63,520 bases of DNA, taken from contig CAIMFH010000168.1 of assembly GCA_903840265.1 (NCBI GenBank), positions 1 to 63,520 on the forward strand. The letters run 5' to 3'. Below the pieces are notes generated by a model. It searched no databases and was not told the origin of the DNA. It saw only the letters and a program-made list of their open reading frames with translations. Made by a program: the position numbers and the translations under genes. Of this stretch, positions 18,271 to 27,040 are shown in pieces (position 1 is the first letter of the stretch; each line of letters starts with the position of its first letter). The DNA comes from an uncultured Schlesneria sp. Its GTDB lineage: Bacteria; Planctomycetota; Planctomycetia; Planctomycetales; Planctomycetaceae.

Positions 18271-19644
18271 CTATGTTTGTTGTTCTTCGTAACCTTTCGC
18301 GGTCTTCTCATCAATCAACTTGTTCGCATGCTTCGTCGCGGCAGCGGCATCGGCGAACGATTTCGTCTGCGACTGGCCTTGTGTACCAGTACGACCATAT
18401 CGAACAGTAACCTCAAGACCAGCGGTGGCGATTTCCCAAAACTTGTCGGATTTGTCGTCGTGAAACTCGAAGTAGCGCACGCCATCCACAGCGGATGTGA
18501 CTGATGCCGCGGGCGTTGGAACGCTCCCCTTGGTGATCACCGGTTTGGATGAAGTTGAGGAAGCGGTTGCTCCCTTCCCCTTTTTCGGGCTGACGGTGAC
18601 CGCCGGAGTGCTGCCCGCGATGGGCTCATCTTTGCGGATGCCGATGTATGACGGAAACCGAGGCACCCCACCATCAGACAGTTCTTGATAGCGAAACGTG
18701 ATGGTACTGCCGATGGCGGGTGGCGATTCACGTTGGGAATCAGAGAAGCCCGTACCGACCGAGAATGCTGTCCCGTCCGGCAGCACAACTTGGAATGCTC
18801 CCAATCGTCCCTTATGCCGCCGTGCTCCACCCTGATGCCCGACCACCTTGGCCTCGGCATCGAAAAACGTCTTGACCTTCAGCAACGTCGATGACCGGCC
18901 CGCGACATACAGCGACGCGGGTTGGCGCAGCATCAGTCCTTCACCACCCAGCGCTTCGACTCGTTGCAGCTCTTCCTTCAGATGGGCGATCCCCTGGCAA
19001 CGCGACTGTTCATGCGCGACCGCGAACTCGGGCTTTTGTTGCTGGACGAGGTCGTGCAGGTAATCCATCCTCGCTTCAAACGGCTCCTTCAAAGCCGGGG
19101 CATCGAACACGACGAACTTGATCTGCCGCCAATGCTCGCTCTGATCCTTACGTCGAACGATGCTGACCGTCTTCTGGAACTGCTTTCGGTCCAGCCACAA
19201 CTCGCCGTCGAGCGGTTCCTTGGGCAGGCTCGCCGTAAACCAGGCGGGAGCGGCATACAGATTTCCGAGACGCGACAGGAACTGCGTCCCATCCCAATAG
19301 GCACGTACACCATCAAGCTTTTCGCTGATCCACCAGTCGGTGACATCCTGCGCGCTATCCCAGGATTCGGCCAACAGCACGGGAGCCTCAGCGGCATCTT
19401 CTTCTTCGCCGTCCGCATTCTTCTTTCGTACGGGAGCCGCAACAGGAGTCCCTAACCGGGCTTCCTCCGCAGCATCACTGCGCAGCTTCCGCAGATGCTT
19501 GCACGTTCTGGCTTCGAGGCCCGACGACTGATTTCGCCAGGCCGGACACGTACACGAATAGACGCCGCCGATGTTCTTCAGGGTATAAATAGAGCTGCCC
19601 GAACCCTGTACCTGAATAGCCTCGCCATCAGCCAGATCACCCAT
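18271..19644 (-). CDS. SWIM zinc finger - ATP-dependent DNA ligase - WGR fusion
   Basis: A 457-residue protein with three parts. Residues 15-52 form a SWIM zinc finger (C31-x-C33 ... C48-x-H50, around YSCTCPAW and TCKHL). Residues about 95-350 are an ATP-dependent DNA ligase core: adenylation motif SEKLDGVRAYWDG with lysine K109, LDGELW, FVVFDAP, GGEGLMLRQP, LLKVKTFFDAEAKVVGH, then an OB-fold. Residues about 385-457 are a WGR domain (VRYGRTGTQGQ) as found in PARP-type DNA repair proteins. It should seal nicks in DNA with ATP; both added modules bind nucleic acid. The ATG at 19644 has gagg before it; a TTG at 19662 is in frame. The replicative NAD ligase is not in the window. Confidence 0.9.
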   Translation of the reverse strand: MGDLADGEAIQVQGSGSSIYTLKNIGGVYSCTCPAWRNQSSGLEARTCKHLRKLRSDAAEEARLGTPVAAPVRKKNADGEEEDAAEAPVLLAESWDSAQDVTDWWISEKLDGVRAYWDGTQFLSRLGNLYAAPAWFTASLPKEPLDGELWLDRKQFQKTVSIVRRKDQSEHWRQIKFVVFDAPALKEPFEARMDYLHDLVQQQKPEFAVAHEQSRCQGIAHLKEELQRVEALGGEGLMLRQPASLYVAGRSSTLLKVKTFFDAEAKVVGHQGGARRHKGRLGAFQVVLPDGTAFSVGTGFSDSQRESPPAIGSTITFRYQELSDGGVPRFPSYIGIRKDEPIAGSTPAVTVSPKKGKGATASSTSSKPVITKGSVPTPAASVTSAVDGVRYFEFHDDKSDKFWEIATAGLEVTVRYGRTGTQGQSQTKSFADAAAATKHANKLIDEKTAKGYEEQQT

Positions 19645-19690
19645 CGCAGCATCCTCGAACAAGAGTCCGTTTTACCAGAACGAACAGCCC

Positions 19691-20068
19691 TTAGCGGCGA
19701 ATCGGAATCAACTTTCGCAGCCGTTCCTCACGCAGGAAAATTCCCAGCCAAACAACAACGCCCAAGGTGGCCTGAACATAGACCGGCTCGCCCACTCGCA
19801 AATGAGCCAGGATCGCTCCGCCCATATATCCCGTGAGCAGGATGGCACCCAGGATCGCCGTGGGAGGAAATAGATAAATGGCAACGCAAGCGAGTTCCAA
19901 GATTCCCAACGGCAGAATCAGGCTCGTGGGAAGCTGCAGCGGCCCCATCCCCTTCTCGATCTCTTTGGGAGCCAAAAGCTTCATCGCAGCACTCATGATG
20001 AACAACGCCGAGGCGAGCAGCGACAAGACGCGACCGGTCCAAACCAATTTTCCGACTTTTGCTGCCAA
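19691..20068 (-). CDS. DoxX-like integral membrane protein
   Basis: A 125-residue protein with about four hydrophobic helices: VLSLLASALFIMSAAMKLL, LILPLGILELACVAIYLF, AILGAILLTGYMGGAILAHL and ATLGVVVWLGIFL. The spacing and the phrases FIMSAAMKL and GYMGGAILAHLRVGEP mark the DoxX family. Such proteins take part in redox, respiration or stress functions, but the exact role is unknown. It is 46 bases upstream of the ligase stretch and reads the same way. Confidence 0.83.
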   Translation of the reverse strand: MAAKVGKLVWTGRVLSLLASALFIMSAAMKLLAPKEIEKGMGPLQLPTSLILPLGILELACVAIYLFPPTAILGAILLTGYMGGAILAHLRVGEPVYVQATLGVVVWLGIFLREERLRKLIPIRR

Positions 20069-20164
20069 GATTCATTCTCCCATTGAAGGCAATCGACTCA
20101 CGTTGGGTCGCAGTTTAGTCGGAAGTCGATCGTCGCGATACTTATCAAGATCGCGGTGTGGTTC

Positions 20165-20228
20165 GGGTGCCACGGACTCACCGTCTTCGGTCAAAGACAC
20201 GGCCATGTCGAGGACTCCAAGTCCACAG
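20165..20228. repeat. Inverted-repeat element, family A copy 2
   Basis: Starts with the terminal gggtgccacgg (20165-20175) followed by actcaccgtcttcgg, and holds aagacacggccatgtcgagg and ggactccaag, in the opposite orientation to the copy at 2486. The far terminal arm is lost. Confidence 0.7.
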
Positions 20229-20281
20229 GTATCTAGACATCTCTGATGCATTCGTTTTGGGATGTTTTGGCTTCTGTCATG

Positions 20282-20503
20282 AGGCCCAAGGGGCCGGAAC
20301 TTTGCCCAGCCGGGGCCCTTCGGCCCCGGAAGAAGACCCCTATTCGCATCTCTTGAGGCCTGAAGGGCCGGCCCATTACTCCTTCATTTTGAAATCGGTG
20401 CCCCCTGAAATGTCCGGCCCTTCAGGCCTTTGGAAGTCCAATGATGGGCTTAATTTCAGGGCCAAAGGGCCCTGGCTGGGCAAAGTTCCGGCCCCTTGGG
20501 CCT
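20282..20503. repeat. Large nested palindrome upstream of ruvC
   Basis: A 222-bp inverted repeat. Outer arms of 39 bp (20282-20320 and 20465-20503) are identical when paired except one base. Inside them sits a perfect 16-bp inverted pair aggcctgaagggccgg (20356-20371) and ccggcccttcaggcct (20414-20429), plus a perfect local hairpin ccggggcc-cttc-ggccccgg (20310-20329). The unit could extrude a branched cruciform or fold as a long RNA. It lies between a DoxX gene and ruvC, with no reading frame of its own. Confidence 0.85.
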
Positions 20504-20570
20504 GAGGACAATGGACCGACCGACGATCATTCAGATTGCTCTGGGGTATGATGTGTTGATACCTATGCTC

Positions 20571-20586
20571 CAAAACCGTGGCACCC
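20571..20586. repeat. Solo arm of repeat family A
   Basis: ccaaaaccgtggcaccc is the reverse complement of a family A terminal arm as seen near 26606 (ggggtgtcacggttttgg). The rest of an element is not present. It lies about 140 bases upstream of the ruvC start. Confidence 0.5.
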
Positions 20587-20725
20587 TACCCTCGCCATTT
20601 CTCATGAGCCGAATCGCCCCGGTATTTCAGACCTGAATTTGCGCCCCATCCGGAACCTGCTATGCTCCCAACCTCGTGAGCCGCCAGTTCGGCTCCAACA
20701 CCGTATCGCCGCAAGGATGCTGCTG

Positions 20726-21265
20726 ATGACTGCCAATGGACCGCATTTCGCGACCGACTCGCGGCCGCATTGCATTCTGGGAGTTGATCCGGGACTTAAC
20801 CGGACTGGCTATGCGATCTTGGAACGCTCCAAGTCCGGCCCGATTCTGCGTGAAGGGGGCGTCATTCGTTCGACGCAAACGCTGACGCTGGCCGAACGTG
20901 TCCTTGAAATCGGTCACGGCCTACGTGAGGTGATCGCCGAGTTCCAGCCGCAATGCCTGGCCATCGAGCAGGTGTTTTCCTCAGCTCAATTCCCCAGGAC
21001 GGCCATCCTGATGGCGCATGCCCGCGGAGCTATCCTGTTTGCGGCCGCCGACGCCAAATTGACGGTGAAAGATTACGCGCCGCGCGAGATCAAACGGTTG
21101 CTGACCGGCAGCGGCAAAGCGTCGAAAGAGCAGATTCAACACGCCATCCGGAACGAATTGGGGTTACCCAACATCCTCGAACCGAACGACGTGGCCGACG
21201 CGTTCGCTGTCGCCCTGTGTCACTATCACTGCAGTCGCACGATTGGGACACTGGTCAAGCCTTGA
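20726..21265 (+). CDS. ruvC: Holliday junction endonuclease RuvC
   Basis: A 179-residue resolvase that cuts Holliday junctions during recombination repair. The four catalytic acids are visible: D21 in GVDPGLNRTGY, E81 in LAIEQVF, and D155/D158 in EPNDVADAFAVALCH. I start at the ATG at 20726, with aagga 8 bases before it; the TTG at 20639 and an ATG at 20717 are in frame but only add non-conserved residues. The ruvA gene follows in the same direction, 90 bases downstream. ruvB is not in the window. Confidence 0.94.
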   Translation: MTANGPHFATDSRPHCILGVDPGLNRTGYAILERSKSGPILREGGVIRSTQTLTLAERVLEIGHGLREVIAEFQPQCLAIEQVFSSAQFPRTAILMAHARGAILFAAADAKLTVKDYAPREIKRLLTGSGKASKEQIQHAIRNELGLPNILEPNDVADAFAVALCHYHCSRTIGTLVKP

Positions 21266-21355
21266 TTGGCGATTTCCGGGGCTTCGCGAAGCGCTCCAGC
21301 CCCGGCCACCCGTCGATTTACAACGATTTCGTCACGCTCTGAAGGAACTCTGACT

Positions 21356-21979
21356 TTGATTACCCGCATTACTGGCAAGCTGGTTCGTTTGAGCGATGAC
21401 TCTGCAAGGCTGGAGGTCGGGGCCTTCGAGTACGAACTGTACGTTCCCGAATTCGTCCGTCGGCAACTGCAGTCGTCGATGGGAAGCGAAGTCACTCTGA
21501 AGACGATTCAATATATTGAAGGGAACGCTCAGGGAAGCCGTCTGACCCCGCGACTGATCGGGTTCCTCTCCGAAGCCGAAATCGAATTCTTCGACCTCGT
21601 TTGCTCGGTGGACGGCATGGGCGTGAAGAAGTCATTGCGGGCCATGGTTCGCCCCGTGCGCGAAGTCGCCGAAGCGATCGAAGAACAGAACGTGAAAGAA
21701 CTGAGTCTGCTGCCCGGCATCGGGGCAGCCATGAGCGAACGCATCGTCGCGAAGCTGCGGCGCAAGATGGCCAAGTTTGCTTTGATGGTTGCCAAGGAAT
21801 TCCCGCAAGCCGCCCCGTCGGATCGCAGCGTCCTCAACGAAGCGATGGAAGCATTGATCAGCCTGGGCTACAACTCGGTCGAAGCTCGCGAAAAGATCGA
21901 GGCCGTATCGGCCGCGAAGGTCAAGCCCAAGTCGGTCGAAGACGTGATCTTTGCGATCTATCAGCTCGAGCGCAAGTAA
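21356..21979 (+). CDS. ruvA: Holliday junction DNA helicase subunit RuvA
   Basis: A 207-residue protein that binds four-way junctions and recruits RuvB. It starts [20 protein letters not shown], carries the two helix-hairpin-helix regions ([17 protein letters not shown] and [20 protein letters not shown]) and the C-terminal RuvB-binding domain ([17 protein letters not shown]). The start is a TTG at 21356: gaagga (21341-21346) is nine bases before it, and conserved sequence begins there; no ATG is available nearby. Coupled with ruvC. Confidence 0.94.
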   Translation: MITRITGKLVRLSDDSARLEVGAFEYELYVPEFVRRQLQSSMGSEVTLKTIQYIEGNAQGSRLTPRLIGFLSEAEIEFFDLVCSVDGMGVKKSLRAMVRPVREVAEAIEEQNVKELSLLPGIGAAMSERIVAKLRRKMAKFALMVAKEFPQAAPSDRSVLNEAMEALISLGYNSVEAREKIEAVSAAKVKPKSVEDVIFAIYQLERK

Positions 21980-22088
21980 CGTTGCAGCCAGGATCGGCAG
22001 AAACGGCTATTGACCGATCAGGCCGTCAGAATTAAAAGCATTCGCTGTTAACAGGGATGTTGTATCTTGCGGAAGGAGTCCGCCCGTG

Positions 22089-23348
22089 ATGAGAAACGCA
22101 TTGTCGGTTCTGTTGGTTGTCCTCGTGGTTGGCTGTGGAAGTCAACCAGCGGCCCCGGTCGCGACCTATCTCACTTCAGAGCCGATGCCGCCTGAAGTCT
22201 CCGAATTGATGGAGCAAGGCAACCACGCCGGCGCCCTGGCCAAGGTCGATCAACTGATCGCGGCCAAACCCGATAATGCCATGCTGTACTCGATCCGTTC
22301 GTCGATTCAACACCGCCAGGGAAAAGGTGACGCGGCCGTCGCAGACCTCGACAAAGCGATTGAATTGGACGGCAAAGACGCACGTCTGTACAACAATCGC
22401 GGCTTCGTCCTGATGGGGATGCAACAGTTCCAGAAGGCGACCGCCGACTTCAATAAGGCCACGGAACTCGCTCCGCAATACTCAAATCCATTCAACAATC
22501 GTGGCTTGCTGCACATTGCTCGCGGGCAATATGCATCGGCCATCGATGAACTGGATCAGGCATTGAAGCTCGATCCCAACTATGTCGACGCCTACAACAA
22601 TCGCGGCTTCGCTCAGATGCAGGCCGGAAACACCGACGCAGCTCTGACGGACTTCAACACGGCAATCAAGCTCAGTCCTCGCTATGTGAATGCTTACAAC
22701 AATCGCGGTCTGTTGCGAGCACGCGTTGGCGACATCGACAATTCGATTGTCGATTTTACCAATGCCATGATGCTGGATCCGTTGAATCCGAAGTACTACG
22801 AGCATCGCTGCGAGATCTATCGCAAGATTTCCGCCATCGATCTGGCATTGGCCGACGAAGCTCGCCACGACTGGCTGCTGCGACTGCAGGAATTGACGAG
22901 CACCATTCAAGCCAATCCGAAAGACGTGAATGTCCTGGTCGAACGTGCCAATCACCATCTGAAGGCGAACGATCCTTCGAAGGGGATGGACGACGTGCAA
23001 CTCGCTCTGAAGCTCGATCCCAAGTCGACGGCAGCTCTGCTGGTTCGCGGTCGCATCTACCTGGATTTGGACGATTACAGCAGTGCCCTGGCCGATGCCG
23101 ACACCATGCTAGCAATTGCTCCGCAACAAGAAGGCTATTCGCTGCGAGGCGACGCTTGCCTGGGTCTGAAGGATTACGACAAAGCCATCGAATGCTTTGC
23201 CGAGGCCCGTCGGATTGACCCTTCGGTCGCAGAAGCGTATTACCGGAAGGCGCTGGTCTTGCAGGCGTCTGGTCAAATGGACGCCGCCGCCGATAATCTG
23301 AAGCGGGCCGTGGCACTCGATCCGGATGTCGAGAGTCGCTTGCGGTAG
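22089..23348 (+). CDS. Tetratricopeptide-repeat lipoprotein
   Basis: A 419-residue protein with a lipoprotein signal (VLLVVLVVGCGSQ). The mature part is nearly all TPR units of 34 residues; several carry the exact phrase YNNRGF or YNNRGL, e.g. LYNNRGFVLMGMQQFQKATA, DAYNNRGFAQMQAGNTDAAL, NAYNNRGLLRARVGDIDNSI, then RGRIYLDLDDYSSALADADT and RGDACLGLKDYDKAIECFAE. It likely scaffolds protein complexes in the envelope. ATG 22089 is preferred to GTG 22086; aaggag is upstream at 22074-22079. Confidence 0.9.
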   Translation: MRNALSVLLVVLVVGCGSQPAAPVATYLTSEPMPPEVSELMEQGNHAGALAKVDQLIAAKPDNAMLYSIRSSIQHRQGKGDAAVADLDKAIELDGKDARLYNNRGFVLMGMQQFQKATADFNKATELAPQYSNPFNNRGLLHIARGQYASAIDELDQALKLDPNYVDAYNNRGFAQMQAGNTDAALTDFNTAIKLSPRYVNAYNNRGLLRARVGDIDNSIVDFTNAMMLDPLNPKYYEHRCEIYRKISAIDLALADEARHDWLLRLQELTSTIQANPKDVNVLVERANHHLKANDPSKGMDDVQLALKLDPKSTAALLVRGRIYLDLDDYSSALADADTMLAIAPQQEGYSLRGDACLGLKDYDKAIECFAEARRIDPSVAEAYYRKALVLQASGQMDAAADNLKRAVALDPDVESRLR

Positions 23349-23371
23349 CAGCGTCGGGGGAATTGGTAGTA

Positions 23372-24193
23372 ATGGCGGAAATCTCTCTCAAGACCAAGAT
23401 CCAAGGTCCAATCGCGGTCATCGGTGACGTGCATGGGCAGACAGGCAAGCTGGCGATTGTCCTCGATAAGCTGAAGTCTTTGCCCGACTATGAACATCGC
23501 TGGATCATCTTTATCGGTGACTTCGTCGATCGAGGTCCCGATCCCAAGGGCAGCATCGACCTCTTCCAGAAGACGCTGCGCAGCCACGCAAAGACGACGG
23601 CCATCGCCGGCAACCACGAATTCGCGATGTGCGCGGCACTCGGCTGGTTGCCCACCCAGGGCGAATCGCATTGGGCCGATCGCTGGGTCAAGCACTATAA
23701 CTCCGAAACGACATTCAAGTCCTACGGTGCCGAACCGGGTAATCTGCAGCAGTTGAAGGACAAAGTCCCCGCGGATCATCGCGAGTTACTCGTCAACCTG
23801 CCGTGGTGCGTCGAACATCCGCAGCTCTTGTTCGTCCACGCGGGACTCGATCCGAATGCACCGTTTGCGATGCAGATGCGAATTCTGCATCAAAAAGATT
23901 TCTCGCTGAATCGACCGCAATGGTTGTGCGAGAAATCATTTGTCGATGCCGACCCACCGCGTGATTGCCCATTAACCGTGGTCTCAGGACATGTGAAAGT
24001 CGACGCCGTCGAGATTCGTCCAAAGAGAATCCTGTGCGATACAACCGGCGGCGACAGCGGCGACCTGAGCTGCGTGTTGATGCCCGAACGCAAGGTGATC
24101 ACGTCCGGAAGTTCCAGCGCCGCCGCGAAGCCGCCCAGAAACTCGGCCCCAGCCGCGCCTGCAAAGGCCGCGTGGTGGAACCTGTGGGGTTAA
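23372..24193 (+). CDS. PPP-family metallophosphoesterase
   Basis: A 273-residue protein with the calcineurin-like motifs of the serine/threonine phosphatase (PPP) group: AVIGDVHGQTGKL, FIGDFVDRGPDPKGS, AIAGNHEFAM, LFVHAGLDP and TVVSGHVKV supply the di-metal ligands. It could dephosphorylate proteins or small molecules such as dinucleoside tetraphosphates (ApaH-like). The C-terminal ~35 residues are a Pro/Ala linker ending in AAWWNLWG, unusual for the family. ATG 23372 is used; TTG 23363 is in frame. It follows the TPR lipoprotein by 23 bases, so both may be one unit. Confidence 0.88.
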   Translation: MAEISLKTKIQGPIAVIGDVHGQTGKLAIVLDKLKSLPDYEHRWIIFIGDFVDRGPDPKGSIDLFQKTLRSHAKTTAIAGNHEFAMCAALGWLPTQGESHWADRWVKHYNSETTFKSYGAEPGNLQQLKDKVPADHRELLVNLPWCVEHPQLLFVHAGLDPNAPFAMQMRILHQKDFSLNRPQWLCEKSFVDADPPRDCPLTVVSGHVKVDAVEIRPKRILCDTTGGDSGDLSCVLMPERKVITSGSSSAAAKPPRNSAPAAPAKAAWWNLWG

Positions 24194-24299
24194 GCCCGCA
24201 GTTCGCCAGCAAGTGCCACTCAATCGAACTCATCACGCCCGGCGTGTGGGGTCTTCACTCCGGCTGGTAGCCTGATGACTTTGCGCGATGGCGTCTGGG

Positions 24300-25277
24300 C
24301 TACGACGGGCTGTCTGCATGCATGATGACCGTGAAGTTTTCGCTATAGGCTACGCCGTCGTCGGTATGAAGCCGCAAGTGGCCACGAACACGGGTCAAGC
24401 TCGGCTTCGGAGCTCCACGAAACCAGAATAGCACTGTCGCGGCTGACATCGCCTGGACCGTAATTTTCAGAGGGAATTGGATCGTGCCTCCCTCTTGCAC
24501 TCCGTCCAGGCGAATCGAGACATGCCCTTTGTGATCCAGCGGTGGATAGACCTTGGTCCCCACTTCTTCGTAGTCGCGTTTCTCAACCCGTTCGGGCAGG
24601 AATTCACCTTGAGTCACATCCAGGGCGGTGGTCGAGCAATTAAAGATTGTGACGCGGATCGTCGCGTGTTCGACTCGTTCGTCATCGACCAGGGGATCTC
24701 GACCGTTGGCGTTGGACTTTTCATTCACCTGCTGAGTGATGACGGCCATGTTGGTGATCATCAGATCGCCAGCCAATTCGGGGCGAGCAATAAACGCAGC
24801 CAACGCCTTGCGGTTTAACTGGGTCATCGTCAGCGAATGCTCGTTCAGGTACTTACGCACCGCGCGATTGAGGACCGGCGAGATCGCTTCGCGGAAACCC
24901 ACAAAATCGTAGAACTCGACCGAAGGCGGTTTCGCCCCTTCGTCAGCATCCTCTTCATTCAGCGAAATGATGATGGTGGGGGAAGAGCGAGGCTGAGTCG
25001 ACGGTGCTACCTCCTGATGAGGTTGAGCAACAGGCGCTTCGACCACTGGCAGCGTCGTCGACGACTGCGGCTTCATCCGCAGCGGGATGGCGGGCGGCTG
25101 GTGCTCGGGCTCAGGCAACAATCCTTTCACTCGCTCGGCAAACAGCCACTTCCCTTCGACGCCTCGTCGAACCATCGTGTCACGTTGGATTTGCCCCGTC
25201 TCGACCTTCGACTTAAGCTCCGCCGCGTTAAACGGCCCCAGTTCCTGGCCCATCACTTGGAAATACCAATCGCGCAT
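24300..25277 (-). CDS. GYF_2 (DUF4339) protein of unknown function
   Basis: A 325-residue cytoplasmic protein. Residues 1-55 are a GYF_2 domain, here WYFQVMGQELGPFNAAEL and GVEGKWLFAERVKG. A Pro/Gln/Ser-rich linker (about 60-105) leads to a C-terminal globular region of about 220 residues that I do not recognise (DFVGFREAISPVLNRAVRKY, EYTVIR-like beta strands, RGAPKPSLTRVRGHLRLHTD). GYF_2 domains bind proline-rich peptides or sit next to membrane proteins in planctomycetes. It is divergent from the secretin-like gene. Confidence 0.75.
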   Translation of the reverse strand: MRDWYFQVMGQELGPFNAAELKSKVETGQIQRDTMVRRGVEGKWLFAERVKGLLPEPEHQPPAIPLRMKPQSSTTLPVVEAPVAQPHQEVAPSTQPRSSPTIIISLNEEDADEGAKPPSVEFYDFVGFREAISPVLNRAVRKYLNEHSLTMTQLNRKALAAFIARPELAGDLMITNMAVITQQVNEKSNANGRDPLVDDERVEHATIRVTIFNCSTTALDVTQGEFLPERVEKRDYEEVGTKVYPPLDHKGHVSIRLDGVQEGGTIQFPLKITVQAMSAATVLFWFRGAPKPSLTRVRGHLRLHTDDGVAYSENFTVIMHADSPS

Positions 25278-25483
25278 TGGAAGGTCTCGTGACTCACTGA
25301 GGCTGAAAGCTGTTTATTTGCACAGAAGCTATGGCAGTGGCAGACCGCAGTCAATCTGCTGCGGACGCCAGCAAGAACTGCCGTTCATCGACGCATCTTG
25401 ACCAATGATCGGCGATTCAATAAACCCCATTCTCCCCCAATCCGTCCAAGCACTATTTCGTCAGATTCCCCGCGAGGCCCGTC

Positions 25484-26569
25484 ATGAACGGACGCCGTTT
25501 GCATTTCGTATTGTTCGTCTTTGTTGCGATTTCATCGACAGCAACCGCGCAGGCACCACCTCCACGCCCCGTCTACTATCCTCAACCCGTTCAAACATTT
25601 CCCGTTCAATCAACCACCGGTACGGCCCCTGTCCCCTATCCGGTCGCTGGTGGAATTCCTCGGCAAGGCGCGGCGCGTGAGCAGATTCTGATCCCACATC
25701 CTGATCAGATCGAATCTCAGCTGAAGTTACTGGCAGAACAATTCGGGACAGTGGGAATGATTGACGAGGCACGTGCCGCTGCGGCGATTGGAAGTCGCGT
25801 TCGCGACGTTCATTTCCAACGGTTATTGCAAGCACACCAGATGCAGCCAGACGAATCAATCCAGAAGCAGATTGTGCTGCGAGTTCAGATGGCCGAATAC
25901 CAGGTGACACCGGTCTCGTTGCAGCTATTAGCCGATTTTGTTGGCAACCCCAGGCTGGCCGACAGCCCACAAGCCAATCGCAGCTTAAGCGGCGTCTACG
26001 ATCCGGCGGAGATCAACGGATGGCTTGGCAGATTAGAGAGAGAAGGATTCCTGCAAACATCGTGTCGCTCGCAAGCGACCATCTTGAATGGCCGATCTGC
26101 GCAGCTCAAATTTGCACCCGAGGCGAAGACATCCCAATCAGGTAAAGGGAGTGCAGGCGCACAGCGCCCCGAAGATTCATCTGACAACGCCATTCCCTTT
26201 ATTGGAACCGCGTTGAAAGCGACAGGAGTCATTCTCCAGAACGACATCATTGCGCTAAATCTTATCGTAGAAAACACGACATCGTCCGTGAAGGATGGAA
26301 CGACGGGGCGACGGATACAGTCCGATACAGAGATTCGTGATGGACAAACGCTCGTAATCGCCGGATTGACAAGCGCCGGAACATTGACCGAAGTGACACG
26401 TGTTCCCGTCCTAGGCGACATTCCTCTGATGGGTCGACTGTTCAGCAGCAGAAAGACATCGGCCATCGAAACGGAACTTGTCGTTGTCATCACGCCTGAA
26501 ATCATCACTCCGCCACCAGCCCGTCCGAACGCCGTGCAGCCAGCTTCGCACGTGCGCCCCGGTCGCTGA
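25484..26569 (+). CDS. Secretin-like protein (type II/III secretion D-type core)
   Basis: A 361-residue exported protein, signal peptide LFVFVAISSTATAQA. After a Pro-rich segment and a middle region with the 'outer-ring' style helix (RVQMAEYQVTPVSLQLLADF), the C-terminal 120 residues are the secretin pore core: GQTLVIAGLTSAGTLTEVTR, VPVLGDIPLMGRLFSSRKTS, ETELVVVITPEII. It is short for a secretin (usually 500-700) and lacks the N-domains that dock inner-membrane parts. No other secretion genes are adjacent, so it is an orphan. It may form a small outer-membrane pore. Confidence 0.85.
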   Translation: MNGRRLHFVLFVFVAISSTATAQAPPPRPVYYPQPVQTFPVQSTTGTAPVPYPVAGGIPRQGAAREQILIPHPDQIESQLKLLAEQFGTVGMIDEARAAAAIGSRVRDVHFQRLLQAHQMQPDESIQKQIVLRVQMAEYQVTPVSLQLLADFVGNPRLADSPQANRSLSGVYDPAEINGWLGRLEREGFLQTSCRSQATILNGRSAQLKFAPEAKTSQSGKGSAGAQRPEDSSDNAIPFIGTALKATGVILQNDIIALNLIVENTTSSVKDGTTGRRIQSDTEIRDGQTLVIAGLTSAGTLTEVTRVPVLGDIPLMGRLFSSRKTSAIETELVVVITPEIITPPPARPNAVQPASHVRPGR

Positions 26570-26605
26570 TTGGCGATCGGACCAGTTGCTTTCTAAATCT
26601 CGTTT

Positions 26606-26793
26606 GGGGTGTCACGGTTTTGGAGGCTTCGACAAAGCCGTGCTGGCTTAGTGCATAAGCCCCGTATCCATCGAGACAAGCTCGAAGGGGTTGGGGATCG
26701 CTTCGGTCAAATCCGACAATCCCGCCGAGTTCATCTCGGTGGAAGCGGGTCTCTGCACTAAGCCGACGAGTCTCTAAAACCATGGCACTCCGC
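26606..26793. repeat. Imperfect inverted-repeat element, family A-like
   Basis: A 188-bp intergenic element. Its left end ggggtgtcacggttttggag and right end (read in reverse) gcggagtgccatggttttag are similar, and both arms run on into ggcttagtgca, giving imperfect inverted arms of about 45 bp. The tgccacgg-like ends relate it to the family at 2486 and 58299. It is diverged and is probably an old copy. Confidence 0.6.
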
Positions 26794-27040
26794 TCGTCGA
26801 TCGAACCGATTGTCATGGACGACCGATGATCAGATTTGTTCTCCGCTCAATCTGGCAACCATCCTGAATGGTCACCTGTCGACCACTTCTTCTGCTCTGC
26901 AAGAAACGACTTCCAAGACGAAGATTGCTTCTCATCTCCCTTTAATGAAGCCGTCCTACCATTCCCCTGAATGACAACTGACCCACATTTCTGGCCGAGG
27001 TTAGCCGGTGATCAGTTGTCTCTTGTTCAGGAGTGGAATC

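Noticed and set aside
20639-20725. Longer RuvC start at TTG 20639
   Set aside because: The added residues are not conserved and aagga sits before the ATG at 20726.
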